Shown here in pieces: positions 24,064 through 32,682 of a DNA stretch of 64,000 bases. This DNA comes from Halorubrum sp. PV6 (GTDB lineage: Archaea > Halobacteriota > Halobacteria > Halobacteriales > Haloferacaceae), in the NCBI RefSeq assembly GCF_003990725.2, contig NZ_CP030064.1:1984001-2048000 (forward strand). Reading direction: 5' to 3'. The notes beneath the pieces were generated by a model, which made no database searches, was not told the origin of the DNA, and worked only from the letters and a program-made list of their open reading frames with translations. The first letter of the stretch is position 1. Each line of letters opens with the position of its first letter. The position numbers and the translations under genes are program-made.

Positions 24064-25056
24064 TTACTTCACCACGTCGATCTTCTCGCGGTCGATCGAC
24101 AGGGCCACCGCGCCGACAACGACGAGTCCCAGGATGATCTCTTGGACGAACGAGTCGATGCCGAGCAGGTTCATCCCGTTGTTCAGCACCGCGATGACGA
24201 GCACGCCCAAGATGGTTCGGTGCGGGCCGCCGACGCCGCCGGTCAGCGCCGTCCCGCCCATGACGATGGCGGCGATGCTGGGGAGCATGAGCCCGCTCCC
24301 GATGTTCGGCGACGCCGAGGAGATCCGCAGCGTCAACAGCACGCCGGCGGTCCCGCAGAGCAGCCCCGACAGCACGAACGGGTAGATCTTGTAGCGGTCG
24401 ACCTTCGCGCCGGCGAGTTCGACGACGCGCTCGTTCTCGCCCAGCGCGAAGCAGTACCGCCCGAACTTCGTCCGGAACGCGAGGACGATGGTGCCGAGGT
24501 AGATGAGCAGCCCCCAGAGCACGAGGTTGGGAATCCCGAAGACTTCGCCGTTCGAGATGGTCCGGATGGCGGGATTCCGGAACGTGATGGTCGACCCGCC
24601 GGTGATGATCTTCCCGACCCCGGCCATCACCGAGAGCGTCCCGAGCGTGACGAGGAACGAGGGCACCTTGAGTTTCGTGAAGATGATGCCGTTGAACAGC
24701 CCGGCGAGCATCCCGACACCGATGGCGAGCGGGATGGCCAAGAGGCCTAAGCCGAACTCCGAGATCAGGACGACGGTCACGACGCCCGTCAAGAGTACCA
24801 TCGACTCGACGGAGAGGTCGATGCTCTGCTGGAGGATGGGGAAGGTCCCCGCGAGCGCGACCAACAGGAGCGTGACGGCGTTTTTCGCGACGTTGTCGAG
24901 CAGGTTCGCCTCCGTCAGGAAGCGGTCCGTGGTGAACGAGAACGTGAGTATCAGCCCGAACAGCATGACGAACGGGCCCAAGTCCTGTATCCAGTCGTGG
25001 AGCGTGCGCTGCTCTCGTTGCTCGGTGATCCACTCGCTGACGCTGCTTGTACTCAT
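24064..25056 (-). CDS. Sugar-type ABC transporter permease (RbsC-like)
   Basis: A 330-residue membrane subunit of the BPD_transp_2 family with about 8-10 helices. The motif GLFNGIIFTKLKVPSFLVTL and the late GTALTGGVGGPHRT are characteristic of RbsC/XylH permeases. It starts 2 bases after the ATPase stop. It works with the double ATPase and the binding lipoprotein upstream. Likely substrate is a monosaccharide or a related compound, given the galactonate dehydratase at 35 kb. Confidence 0.92.
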   Translation of the reverse strand: MSTSSVSEWITEQREQRTLHDWIQDLGPFVMLFGLILTFSFTTDRFLTEANLLDNVAKNAVTLLLVALAGTFPILQQSIDLSVESMVLLTGVVTVVLISEFGLGLLAIPLAIGVGMLAGLFNGIIFTKLKVPSFLVTLGTLSVMAGVGKIITGGSTITFRNPAIRTISNGEVFGIPNLVLWGLLIYLGTIVLAFRTKFGRYCFALGENERVVELAGAKVDRYKIYPFVLSGLLCGTAGVLLTLRISSASPNIGSGLMLPSIAAIVMGGTALTGGVGGPHRTILGVLVIAVLNNGMNLLGIDSFVQEIILGLVVVGAVALSIDREKIDVVK

Positions 25057-25058
25057 TG

Positions 25059-26633
25059 TCAGATCATCTCCTGTATTAGGTCTTCTTCGGTCGGCTTGTT
25101 CCCCGGCGAGGCGTCTATTGGCTCGCCGACGAACTCCCCGTTCGCCATCACGGCGATGCGGTTGGACATACCGATGACCTCGGGCAGCTCGTCGCCGATG
25201 AAGACGATCGAGACGCCTTGGTCGGTGAGCTCACGGCAGAGACGGTACACCTCCTCTTTGGCACCGACGTCGATGCCTCGGGTCACGTTGTCCATCACGA
25301 GTATCGGCGTCTCCTGGGCCAGCCAGCGGGCGATGACGACCTTCTGTTGGTTCCCGCCGCTGAGGCCGTGGACCAGCGCGTCGGGCCCCGGCGTCTTGAT
25401 AGACAACTCCTCGATGGCGTCGTCGGTCGCCTCTCGCTCGGCGTCCAGATCGAGCAACGGCACGTTGCCGTTCATGTCTCGCACCATCGCGAGCGACGTG
25501 TTGACTAGCACCGACTGGTAGAGCAACAGCCCCTCGGACTTCCGGTCTTTCGGAATGTAGCCGACGCCCGCGTCGACCATGTCCGACACCGTCGGGCTCT
25601 GCAGGGTGGTACCGTCGATCGAGACCGACCCCTGCGTGATGCCGAGATCGCCCGCGAGCAGGCGACCCAACTGCTGTTTGCCGGACCCCTCGACGCCGAC
25701 GATCCCGAATATCTCGCCCTCGCGGACGGAAAACGAGACCGGCCCGACCGTGTCACCGTGGACCGCACCGTCGACGGCCAAGGCCGTCTCGCCGAGGTCG
25801 GTGTCGCGCTGCTGGTCCGGGACCCGGTAGTACTCGTCGGCGGTCTCTCGGCCGACCATCGCCTTCTGTAGCGAGTCGGTGGTGGCGTCGACCGTGTCCA
25901 TGTCCGCCACGCGCTCGCCGTCCTTGAGGACGTAGATCCGGTCGGATATCTGCAGCACCTCGTCGAGTTCGTGGGAGACGAAGACGAACGTCGCCCGGTC
26001 CCGCAGGTCGTTCACGAGGTCGAAGAGGATCTGGCGGCCGCTCTCTTCGAGGGCGGCCGTCGGCTCGTCGAGGAGGATGACGGGATTCTCGGACTTCTGT
26101 GAGACGTGAAACGCCTTCGCGATCTCGAGCATCTGGCGCTCGTTGAACGTGTAGTCGCGGACGCGCTCGTTCACGTCGATGTTGATACCCAAGTCGTCGA
26201 CGAACGCCTGCGCCTCCTCGCGCATCTGCTCTTTTTCGAGCACCCCGAACCGCTCGATCTCCCGCCCGAGATAGAGGTTCTCGTACCCCCGCATGGTCGT
26301 GATGATGTCCTGTTCCTGGTGGACGAGCGAGACGCCGTAGTCCGCCGCTTCACGCGGGTTCGTGAAGTTGACCGCCTCGCCGTCGACGAACAGCTGTCCC
26401 TCGTCGGCCTGCAACACGCCGGTCAGGATGTTCAACAGGGTGCTCTTGCCCGCACCGTTCTCCCCGACCAGACCGATGACCTCGCCGTGGTCGACGGCCA
26501 GCGACACGTCGTCGAGGGCCTGCACGTGGCGGAACGACTTCGAGATACCCTCGACGCGGAAGCTGCGGGTGCCCTCGCTGGTTGGGTCGCCCCGACCCGC
26601 TTCCGTCGCGTTGGTGTGTGTCTGTGATGCCAT
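25059..26633 (-). CDS. Sugar-type ABC transporter ATPase with two nucleotide-binding domains (RbsA-like)
   Basis: A 524-residue protein with two ABC domains in one chain, the mark of RbsA/XylG/MglA proteins. The first has Walker A GENGAGKST and Walker B VILLDEP. The second has a degenerate Walker A (GVEGSGKQQL) and the signature LSGGNQQKV with Walker B LVMDN. Degeneration of one site is normal for this family. It lies between the binding protein (18 bases upstream) and the permease. Confidence 0.93.
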   Translation of the reverse strand: MASQTHTNATEAGRGDPTSEGTRSFRVEGISKSFRHVQALDDVSLAVDHGEVIGLVGENGAGKSTLLNILTGVLQADEGQLFVDGEAVNFTNPREAADYGVSLVHQEQDIITTMRGYENLYLGREIERFGVLEKEQMREEAQAFVDDLGINIDVNERVRDYTFNERQMLEIAKAFHVSQKSENPVILLDEPTAALEESGRQILFDLVNDLRDRATFVFVSHELDEVLQISDRIYVLKDGERVADMDTVDATTDSLQKAMVGRETADEYYRVPDQQRDTDLGETALAVDGAVHGDTVGPVSFSVREGEIFGIVGVEGSGKQQLGRLLAGDLGITQGSVSIDGTTLQSPTVSDMVDAGVGYIPKDRKSEGLLLYQSVLVNTSLAMVRDMNGNVPLLDLDAEREATDDAIEELSIKTPGPDALVHGLSGGNQQKVVIARWLAQETPILVMDNVTRGIDVGAKEEVYRLCRELTDQGVSIVFIGDELPEVIGMSNRIAVMANGEFVGEPIDASPGNKPTEEDLIQEMI

Positions 26634-26651
26634 ATGGGGGTGTACTAGCGA

Positions 26652-27989
26652 TTATTGGAGCGGGTTCGTTTGGAACTGGTCTTGGTACAGCTGGGCGATC
26701 TCCTCTTGTGCGCCGTCGTCGGTGTAGACGTCCGGCAGGCTGTAGCCGTCCGGCCTGTCCGCTTCCTTCCAGTCGAGGACCTCCTCCATGTCGGCGAGAT
26801 CCATCGGCTGCATGTCGATCTGGGGGTCCCAGGCGTCCTCCCCGGCCTCGACGACGGACATCTTCGTCCAGTCGTACGGGGTCTTACCCGCGAAGATGGC
26901 GTCGTTGTAGTCGGCGGCGTCGACGACCGGCAGCAGGTCGATGACGTCGGTCCACTCGTCCGGGTTCTTCACACAGACGGGCGCGTTGAACGACATCATC
27001 CGCTCTGCGTCGGTGAGCGTGTGCCCGTTGATGAAGTCGTGACACTTCGCGACCGACCAGCCGGCCTGCCACGGGCCCATCCCGGAGACCGTCCCGGTCA
27101 TCCGGTCGTCGGCGATGGCCGCGAGTCCGGGCTCGCTGGCGTCGATGCCGACGACGGGTACGTCGATGTCGTTCTCCTCCAAGATGGTGAGTCCGCCCAG
27201 CGCGACGGCGTCGTTCTGGCCGAAGAAGCCGTCGATATCGTCACCGAACTGCGACACCTTGTCGTTCATCACGCTCCGTGCGTCCGACCGGATGAAGTTC
27301 CCCGGCTGGCGTGGTCCCGCCATCTCGATGTCCGGATACTCTTGGAGCGCCAGGTCGACGCCTTTGTTCCGGCCGATGTTCGGGGCCGTGCCGCGGTTCC
27401 CCTCGATGTGGACGAAGGTCCCGCTGCCGCCCATCGCCTCGAACAGCATCTTCGCGCCCGAGTAGGCGTGGTTGACGAAGTGCGGCGTGAAGAACGTCAC
27501 GTACTCCTCGCCGGCGTCCTGCGGGACGAACCAGTCGGCGATGGTGACCGCGAGGACACCGGGGATCCCGCCCTCGACCAGCGTCTCTGCCAGCGTGATC
27601 GCGGCAGCGTTGGTGTAGGTCTGCCCGGCGATGAAGTCCGCGTTGTTCGAGACCGCCGTATCGAACTGCTGTTGCTGCGTCTGGACCTCGCCGTTGTTCG
27701 TCTGGACGTTCGTCTCGTAGCCGAAGGCCTCACACGCCTCGAGGTAGCCCTTCTCCCAGCTGAGCCAGTAGGAGTTCTGTCGGTTGGCGATAGAGCCCAT
27801 CGATGTCATCGAGCCGCCGGACCCGCCTGATCCGCCCGAGCCGTCCGACGACGACCCGCCCGAACCGTCCGAGCCGTCGCCCGAGTTTCCTGTACAGCCC
27901 GCCAGCCCGCCCAACGCGAGCGCGGACCCACCGACGGTGGTTTTCTTCATAAACCGGCGCCTTGTCTGGTTGGTGCTATCTTGTGCCAT
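26652..27989 (-). CDS. Sugar-type ABC binding lipoprotein (periplasmic-binding-protein type 1)
   Basis: A 445-residue exported binding protein. The N-terminus has a Tat motif (RRRFMKKTT) and a lipobox ending in GLAGC, followed by a Gly/Ser/Asp linker. The mature part shows a two-lobe ribose-binding-protein-like layout (GSIANRQNSYWLSWEKGY at the start, DGFFGQNDAVALGGL and VVGIDASEPGLAAI in the second lobe). It is first in the operon with RbsA-like and RbsC-like genes. A TATA box and a 14-bp palindrome lie just upstream. Confidence 0.92.
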   Translation of the reverse strand: MAQDSTNQTRRRFMKKTTVGGSALALGGLAGCTGNSGDGSDGSGGSSSDGSGGSGGSGGSMTSMGSIANRQNSYWLSWEKGYLEACEAFGYETNVQTNNGEVQTQQQQFDTAVSNNADFIAGQTYTNAAAITLAETLVEGGIPGVLAVTIADWFVPQDAGEEYVTFFTPHFVNHAYSGAKMLFEAMGGSGTFVHIEGNRGTAPNIGRNKGVDLALQEYPDIEMAGPRQPGNFIRSDARSVMNDKVSQFGDDIDGFFGQNDAVALGGLTILEENDIDVPVVGIDASEPGLAAIADDRMTGTVSGMGPWQAGWSVAKCHDFINGHTLTDAERMMSFNAPVCVKNPDEWTDVIDLLPVVDAADYNDAIFAGKTPYDWTKMSVVEAGEDAWDPQIDMQPMDLADMEEVLDWKEADRPDGYSLPDVYTDDGAQEEIAQLYQDQFQTNPLQ

Positions 27990-28021
27990 GTTTGCGTCAA
28001 TATGGAGTGGACAGTGCTATT

Positions 28022-28045
28022 GTATATAGTTTATGATCGATCATA
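28022..28045 (-). promoter_or_regulatory. Promoter of the sugar ABC operon with adjoining palindrome
   Basis: On the minus strand the TATA-like ACTATATACA (28021-28030) lies about 33 bases before the ATG at 27989. Directly upstream is the perfect palindrome TATGATCGATCATA (28032-28045), where the TFB recognition element would be. A protein bound there would compete with TBP/TFB, so it is a good operator candidate. The IclR protein at 30.3 kb is one possible binder. Confidence 0.5.
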
Positions 28046-28149
28046 CGATACGCTTCGAGAGTCGTCGCTCTCGTCGGACGGGCTCTGGCCTCGGACGCTC
28101 GCGCGTCAGGTCGCGTCGGTCGGTCACCGTGTGTCGGAGCGGGGAACGG

Positions 28150-28926
28150 TCAGTACATCACCTTGCCCGCGGAGACGTTGAGGTCCTGGCCGGTCATCCG
28201 GTCTGCGTCGGACGAACAGAGGAACGCGACCGTGTTCGCCACGTCCTCCCTGTTGACCAGTTCGTGCCGGGGGCTCTGGTTTTCGGCGTCCGACCGGACC
28301 GCCTCGTAGGACCGGCCGGTCGCCTCCGCTTTCTCCTCGAAGACGCGCTGGATGCGGGGGCCGTCGACCGACCCCGGACAGATGGCGTTGACGTTGATGT
28401 CGTGGTCGCCGACCTCGGCCGCGAGCGTTCGCGTGAATCCGATGAGTCCCATCTTCGCGGCCGCGTACGGGGTCCGCTGCGTGAGCGGTCGCTTCCCCGT
28501 CACCGAGGCGATGTTGACGATGCGGCCGTACGACTGCGCTTTCATTGAGGGGAGCAGCGTCCGGCAGGTGTAGAACGCGCCGCGGAGGTTCACGTCGAGC
28601 GTGGCGTCCCACTCGTCCGAGTCGATGGCCTCGCAGGGCGCAGTCGGCCCCGCGATGCCGGCGTTGTTGACGAGCCAGTCCACGCTGTCGAACTCCTCCA
28701 GTGCGGTCTCGACCGTCGATTCGACGGAGTCGAGATCGGTCACGTCCGTCTCGAACGCGCGAGCGTGCCCGTTCTCGGCTTCGACGAGGTCGACGGTCTC
28801 CTGCATCTCGTCGGCGTTGAGGTCGGCGATGACGACGTCGGCACCGCGTCGCGCCAGTTCGACGCAGATGGCCTGCCCGATACCGCGACCGCCGCCGGTA
28901 ACCAGGGCTGTGCTATCTTGCTGCAT
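28150..28926 (-). CDS. Short-chain dehydrogenase/reductase
   Basis: A 258-residue classical SDR with TGGGRGIG (residues 11-18), Asp at the end of strand 2 (VVIADLNAD, NAD+ preference), NNAG and the catalytic Tyr-x3-Lys in TPYAAAKMG. It lies between the sugar importer and the divergent BKACE gene, so oxidation of a hydroxy acid or sugar in this catabolic region is likely. Its promoter on the minus strand (AATGTTTATTAATAC) resembles that of the amidohydrolase at 21.2 kb. Confidence 0.93.
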   Translation of the reverse strand: MQQDSTALVTGGGRGIGQAICVELARRGADVVIADLNADEMQETVDLVEAENGHARAFETDVTDLDSVESTVETALEEFDSVDWLVNNAGIAGPTAPCEAIDSDEWDATLDVNLRGAFYTCRTLLPSMKAQSYGRIVNIASVTGKRPLTQRTPYAAAKMGLIGFTRTLAAEVGDHDINVNAICPGSVDGPRIQRVFEEKAEATGRSYEAVRSDAENQSPRHELVNREDVANTVAFLCSSDADRMTGQDLNVSAGKVMY

Positions 28927-29123
28927 ACGCTCACATTCCGAACAGTATTAATAAACATTAGGGTTTCTCGCCGGACCGAGCGGTATCGCGCACCCCGCGG
29001 GCCTCCCCGCGACTCCCCGCGTTCGGCCGCAGAGGGCGTTCAGAACCCCGACCCGACCACCTCGCCCGCGACCGAACTCCCGCCCCCGGAAGAATTAACA
29101 CGATGAGATGGGTCGGTTGGAGT

Positions 29124-29978
29124 ATGCCATACAGTGGCTACGAAGATTACTTCGACCGAAAGCTCATCATCTCCGTCGCGACGACCGGCGGACACCAGGG
29201 GAAGGAGGCGAACCCGAACCTCCCGACACAGCCAGCCGAAGTGGCACGAGACGTCGCCGCCTGTGAGGAGGCGGGGGCGTCTATCGTCCACCTCCACGCC
29301 CGTGACGAGAACGGTGACAAGACGAAGTCGGTGGCGCGGTATCAGGAGCTCAGAGACGAGATCGACGACCGGTGTGACGACATCATCGTCAACTTCACCA
29401 CGGGCGGCGGCGGCATCTACCCGCGCGAAGAGCGCATCGCGCCGGTCCTGGAGACGGACCCGCGACCGGAGATGGCGACCGTCGACCTCGGCCCGATCAA
29501 CTTCGGCCAGACGCGGACCGCCGAGAACACGCGCGAACAGAGCGAGGAGTACGCGGAACGAATGTTAGACGCCGGCGTGAAACCCGAACTCGAACTGTTC
29601 AATCCGGGCCACATCCCGGAGGCGGAACACCTCATCGAGGAGGGGCTCCTCGCGGAGCCCTACTGGGCGACGATTATCTTCGGGATGCAGAACGGCATGC
29701 CGCCCGGTCCCGAGAACCTGAAGGCCTTCGTCGACAACCTGCCCGAGCCCGTCGAGTGGCAGTGTCTCGCGGTGGGCAAACACCAGCTCCCGATGACGAC
29801 GGCGGCCATCACGATGGGGGGCCACGTCCGCGTCGGGATGGAGGACAACGTCTACTACCGGAAGGGCGAGCTCGCAGAGAGCAACGCACAGCTGGTCCGC
29901 CGGACCGCGCGCATCGCCGACGAACTCGAACGGCCCATCGCGTCGCCCGCGGAGACGCGCGAGATGCTCGGGATCTGA
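29124..29978 (+). CDS. BKACE family enzyme (beta-keto acid cleavage, DUF849)
   Basis: A 284-residue zinc enzyme of the family that cleaves 3-keto-5-aminohexanoate and other beta-keto acids with acetyl-CoA. The signature is VHLHARDENG, with His56 and His58 as metal ligands, and NFTTGGGG. The residues that set substrate differ among BKACE groups and I cannot assign one. ATG 29124 (MPYSGYEDYF) is preferred because it lies about 28 bases after the TATA-like GAATTAACA; an in-frame ATG at 29103 is too close to it. The neighbouring SDR could supply the keto acid. Confidence 0.9.
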   Translation: MPYSGYEDYFDRKLIISVATTGGHQGKEANPNLPTQPAEVARDVAACEEAGASIVHLHARDENGDKTKSVARYQELRDEIDDRCDDIIVNFTTGGGGIYPREERIAPVLETDPRPEMATVDLGPINFGQTRTAENTREQSEEYAERMLDAGVKPELELFNPGHIPEAEHLIEEGLLAEPYWATIIFGMQNGMPPGPENLKAFVDNLPEPVEWQCLAVGKHQLPMTTAAITMGGHVRVGMEDNVYYRKGELAESNAQLVRRTARIADELERPIASPAETREMLGI

Positions 29979-30193
29979 ATCGCGGAGCGGTCGCGACGCC
30001 CATATTCAACATGAATATTCCATACATATTCGGGACGCACGAACCGTAGCGGAAGTGCGATCTCGTGTCGAGGACAGCGGTGATTCTGTGTCATTCACGC
30101 ACTAATCGGGCGAGCCATAGCCAGATCGCACGGGTATCGACGCGGTCGCGTGGGTTTCGGCAGCCGTCCGGGGCGGACTGTGCGCGCGTCTCG

Positions 30194-30318
30194 ACAAATT
30201 CGGTTGTGCAAAGACGAATTTTATATACGTACTGGCGTGTGGAACGCTACCACGGAGTTCGATTCATCCTCGGCACACTGAGAAAATCAACAAATTCGGC
30301 CAACCCGAACTTTATATA
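30194..30318 (+). promoter_or_regulatory. Duplicated operator-promoter block upstream of the IclR gene
   Basis: ACAAATTCGG occurs at 30194-30203 and again at 30290-30299. Each is followed by an inverted partner and then TTTATATAC: AATTCG-12-CGAATT before the first TATA (near 30220), and TTCGG-5-CCGAA before the second (30311-30318). The second TATA is at the right distance for the ATG at 30340. The repeated operator plus TATA suggests IclR autoregulation, or a second transcript starting near 30245. The rest of the gap 29979-30339 shows no gene. Confidence 0.5.
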
Positions 30319-30339
30319 CTCCGCTGAGAACGAGTAGGT

Positions 30340-31107
30340 ATGAACGCGAACGACGGCGGTCGGCAGGTGCAGGCCACGCTGACCTCACTCGAGATCGTGG
30401 AGACGCTCCGCGAGTTGGACGGGGCTCGGGTGACGGAGCTCGCAGACGCGCTCGATCTCTCGCCGAGCACCGTTCACACGCACCTCGCAACCCTCGTCAG
30501 CGCCGACTACGTGGTCAAATCCGGGGATATCTACCACCTGAGCCTCCAGTTCCTGGGACTGGCCGACTACGTTCGCAACAGGCGAAACGCCTACCGGATC
30601 GCCGACTCGTACACCGAGCAACTCGCACAGGAGACGGAGTGCCGCGCCGTCTTCGTCGTCGAGGAGAACGGCCGAGGCGTCTACATGCACACCTACTCCG
30701 GGAAACACGCCGTCTGGACGTACTCTACCGTCGGCAAGCGGTTCCACCTTCACCAGACCGCGGCCGGGAAGGCGATCCTCTCGCGGCTCCCCCGCGAGCG
30801 CGTCAACGAGATCGTCGACGAGTGGGGGCTCCCGGCGAGCACCGAGAACACCATCACCGACCGCGAGGCGTTGCTGTCGGAGTTAGACGCCGTCGCGGAG
30901 CGGGGCGTCGCGTTCAACGACGAAGAGCAGCTGGAAGGCGTACGGGCGGCCGGCGTCCCCGTCAACGGGCCTGACGGGCGCGTCGCTGGAGCGTTCAGCG
31001 TCGCCAGTCCCGCGAACCGAATGACCGAAGACCGGTTCGAGACGGAGATTCCGAAGATCCTCCTCGGCGTCGCGAACGAGTTTGAACTCGAAAACTCGAT
31101 GTCTTGA
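30340..31107 (+). CDS. IclR family transcriptional regulator
   Basis: A 255-residue regulator. The N-terminal winged helix is readable (VTELADALDLSPSTVHTHLATLVSADYV), followed by the IclR effector domain with its usual GKAILSRLP and EEQLEGVRAAGVPV patterns. IclR proteins sense small catabolites and usually control nearby operons; here the BKACE gene, the SDR, the sugar importer and possibly the galactonate dehydratase. Promoter elements with inverted repeats lie immediately upstream. Confidence 0.94.
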   Translation: MNANDGGRQVQATLTSLEIVETLRELDGARVTELADALDLSPSTVHTHLATLVSADYVVKSGDIYHLSLQFLGLADYVRNRRNAYRIADSYTEQLAQETECRAVFVVEENGRGVYMHTYSGKHAVWTYSTVGKRFHLHQTAAGKAILSRLPRERVNEIVDEWGLPASTENTITDREALLSELDAVAERGVAFNDEEQLEGVRAAGVPVNGPDGRVAGAFSVASPANRMTEDRFETEIPKILLGVANEFELENSMS

Positions 31108-31228
31108 GGTCGTCGGCACATCCATTACACTCGTACGACTGTAACGCCCGTGTTCGAATCGTCTCCCCGTCGCAACTGGGACACGAGAGTCGGAGCGCAG
31201 CGAGTGACTGCGAACTGGACGGCCGCAC
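31036..31228 (-). other. Possible small zinc-ribbon ORF overlapping the IclR gene tail-to-tail
   Basis: On the minus strand a GTG at 31228 opens a frame reading LSCPSCDGETIRTRALQSYE then CNGCADD. The spacing C-x2-C-x14-C-x2-C is that of a zinc ribbon. The frame then runs antisense into the IclR gene and turns Arg/Ser-rich (to a stop at 30995), so the real protein, if any, is short or truncated. It may be the remnant of a zinc-finger gene. Weak evidence. Confidence 0.25.
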
Positions 31229-31792
31229 GCTCGACGGCAGGTTCGAGCGATGAACCGAGCGCCAACCGGGAGCGGCGTGATGTTGGAAATACCGTCAAAA
31301 CAATCGGATTCTAGTAGTGTATATATTTCTGGTAGGTAGAAGCGACACGACCGAGCACAGCCATCGAATCGGGTCGAGCCCTCGGTCGGCGACCAGCGGT
31401 CAGGGTGTCGTCGAAAGCAACCCGCCAAAGAACAGAAATTTGAGCCGAGTGAACTGGCAGTTATCGCCTTTATTTTAATCAAAATAGTTAATTGCACGAT
31501 GTCAGTTGGGATACCTTCGGAGCGAATCTTACATTCGATCGTCGCTTTTCACGCGATCTCTGTGAGAGCGTGATACAGATATATCTATTTTCAAATAGTC
31601 ATTTGAAGTAGTCAGAAAAATATAATACAACAGCGACGACGAAACCCCGACCGATCGGACCCCGTCTCGTACCGAACCACCGTCGCGTCTGCGCGCTGCG
31701 TCCGCGAAGTTCTCTGCGGAATCTCCACACTAACCGTGGCAACAGATAGCACGCGCAAGACGATTTATCAGGCAGCGACGCTTCGAAGGCCC
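31229..31792. other. Intergenic region with inverted repeats and the TauE promoter
   Basis: I see no gene in this AT-rich stretch. It holds a stem-loop between TCACGC (31549) and GCGTGA (ending 31573) with an inner CTC-TGT-GAG, and a perfect inverted repeat TTCAAAT-4-ATTTGAA at 31590-31607. A TATA-like ATTTATCA at 31761 lies about 25-30 bases before the ATG at 31793. Confidence 0.4.
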
Positions 31793-32578
31793 ATGGCGCT
31801 CGCGCTCTCGGTCGAACTGATCGCGACGATCGGTCTCGTCGTCGGGGTCGCGGGCGCGATAAACGGGGTCGCCGGGTTCGGCTTCGCGGTCGTCGGCACG
31901 ATGGTCCTCGCGACGACGCTCGACCCGGCGACCGCCGTGGCGTTCATGATCATCCCGATGTTCGCGGTGAACGCGTCGCTCGTCGGCGACCTGTCTCGCG
32001 AGGAGTTGCGGGCCTGCGGGCGGCGGTTCGGGCCGCTCCTGGGCTCCGCGCTGGTCGGGACGGTGCTCGGCATGGCGCTCCTCGACCGACTCCCGGAGGC
32101 CCCGGTGCGAGTCCTCCTCGGTCTCGTCTCGCTCGGCTTCGTCGCGACCGCCCAGCGCGTCGTGCCGCTCCCCGCTGCGCCGACCCTGCCCGGCGGGTCG
32201 CGCGCCGAGACGCCCCTCGGGATGGTCGCCGTCGGCGCCGTCTCCGGCGTCCTGTTCGGCGCGACCAACGTCGGCGTCCAACTGGTGGCGTATCTCCGGA
32301 GCTTCGACCTCTCGCACGGGCTGTTCGTGGGCGTCGTGGCGCTGGTCTTCGTCGGCATAAACGGCCTCCGCGTCGCCGCCGCCGGACTGTTGGGATTCTA
32401 TCCCACAGCGGGGTTCGCGTTCGCGTCCGTCGTCGCCGCCGTGCCCGCGGTCGCCGGCGTCCTCGTCGGCAAGCGGCTCCGCGACCGCGTGAGCGACCGC
32501 CTCCGCCGGGGGACGGTCCTCGGCCTGTTGACGCTCATCGGCGTACGGCTGGTGCTCGGCGGCGCAGGGGTGGCGTAA
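31793..32578 (+). CDS. TauE/SafE family membrane exporter
   Basis: A 261-residue membrane protein with about eight helices in two related halves, the layout of TauE/SafE (sulfite or organosulfonate exporters). The N-terminal half shows VVGVAGAINGVAGFGFAVVG and the second half VGAVSGVLFGATNVGVQLV. The start at 31793 is chosen because a TATA-like box lies about 27 bases upstream; the GTG at 31736 would add a basic tail that includes that box. Substrate unknown. Confidence 0.85.
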   Translation: MALALSVELIATIGLVVGVAGAINGVAGFGFAVVGTMVLATTLDPATAVAFMIIPMFAVNASLVGDLSREELRACGRRFGPLLGSALVGTVLGMALLDRLPEAPVRVLLGLVSLGFVATAQRVVPLPAAPTLPGGSRAETPLGMVAVGAVSGVLFGATNVGVQLVAYLRSFDLSHGLFVGVVALVFVGINGLRVAAAGLLGFYPTAGFAFASVVAAVPAVAGVLVGKRLRDRVSDRLRRGTVLGLLTLIGVRLVLGGAGVA

Positions 32579-32626
32579 CGGCGAGGGAGTGGCGTAACGG
32601 CGAGAGAGTGGCGTAGCGGCGCGGGG
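32570..32626. repeat. 19-bp tandem repeat, three copies, starting in the TauE stop region
   Basis: The unit GTGGCGTAACGGCGAGGGA begins at 32570, 32589 and 32608, with one to a few base changes per copy. The first copy contains the TAA stop of the TauE gene, so the array repeats the gene's 3' end. It resembles the array after the SDR at 22.1 kb in length and position, but not in sequence. Confidence 0.85.
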
Positions 32627-32682
32627 GTGTCCGTTCGATCGGCCGGGAACCAAGACGCGAAAAACGAAATCGACGGCAGCGA

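Noticed and set aside
31144-31160. GTGTTCGAATCGTC as a possible tRNA T-arm
   Set aside because: No matching acceptor, D or anticodon stems around it; it lies in a possible zinc-ribbon frame.
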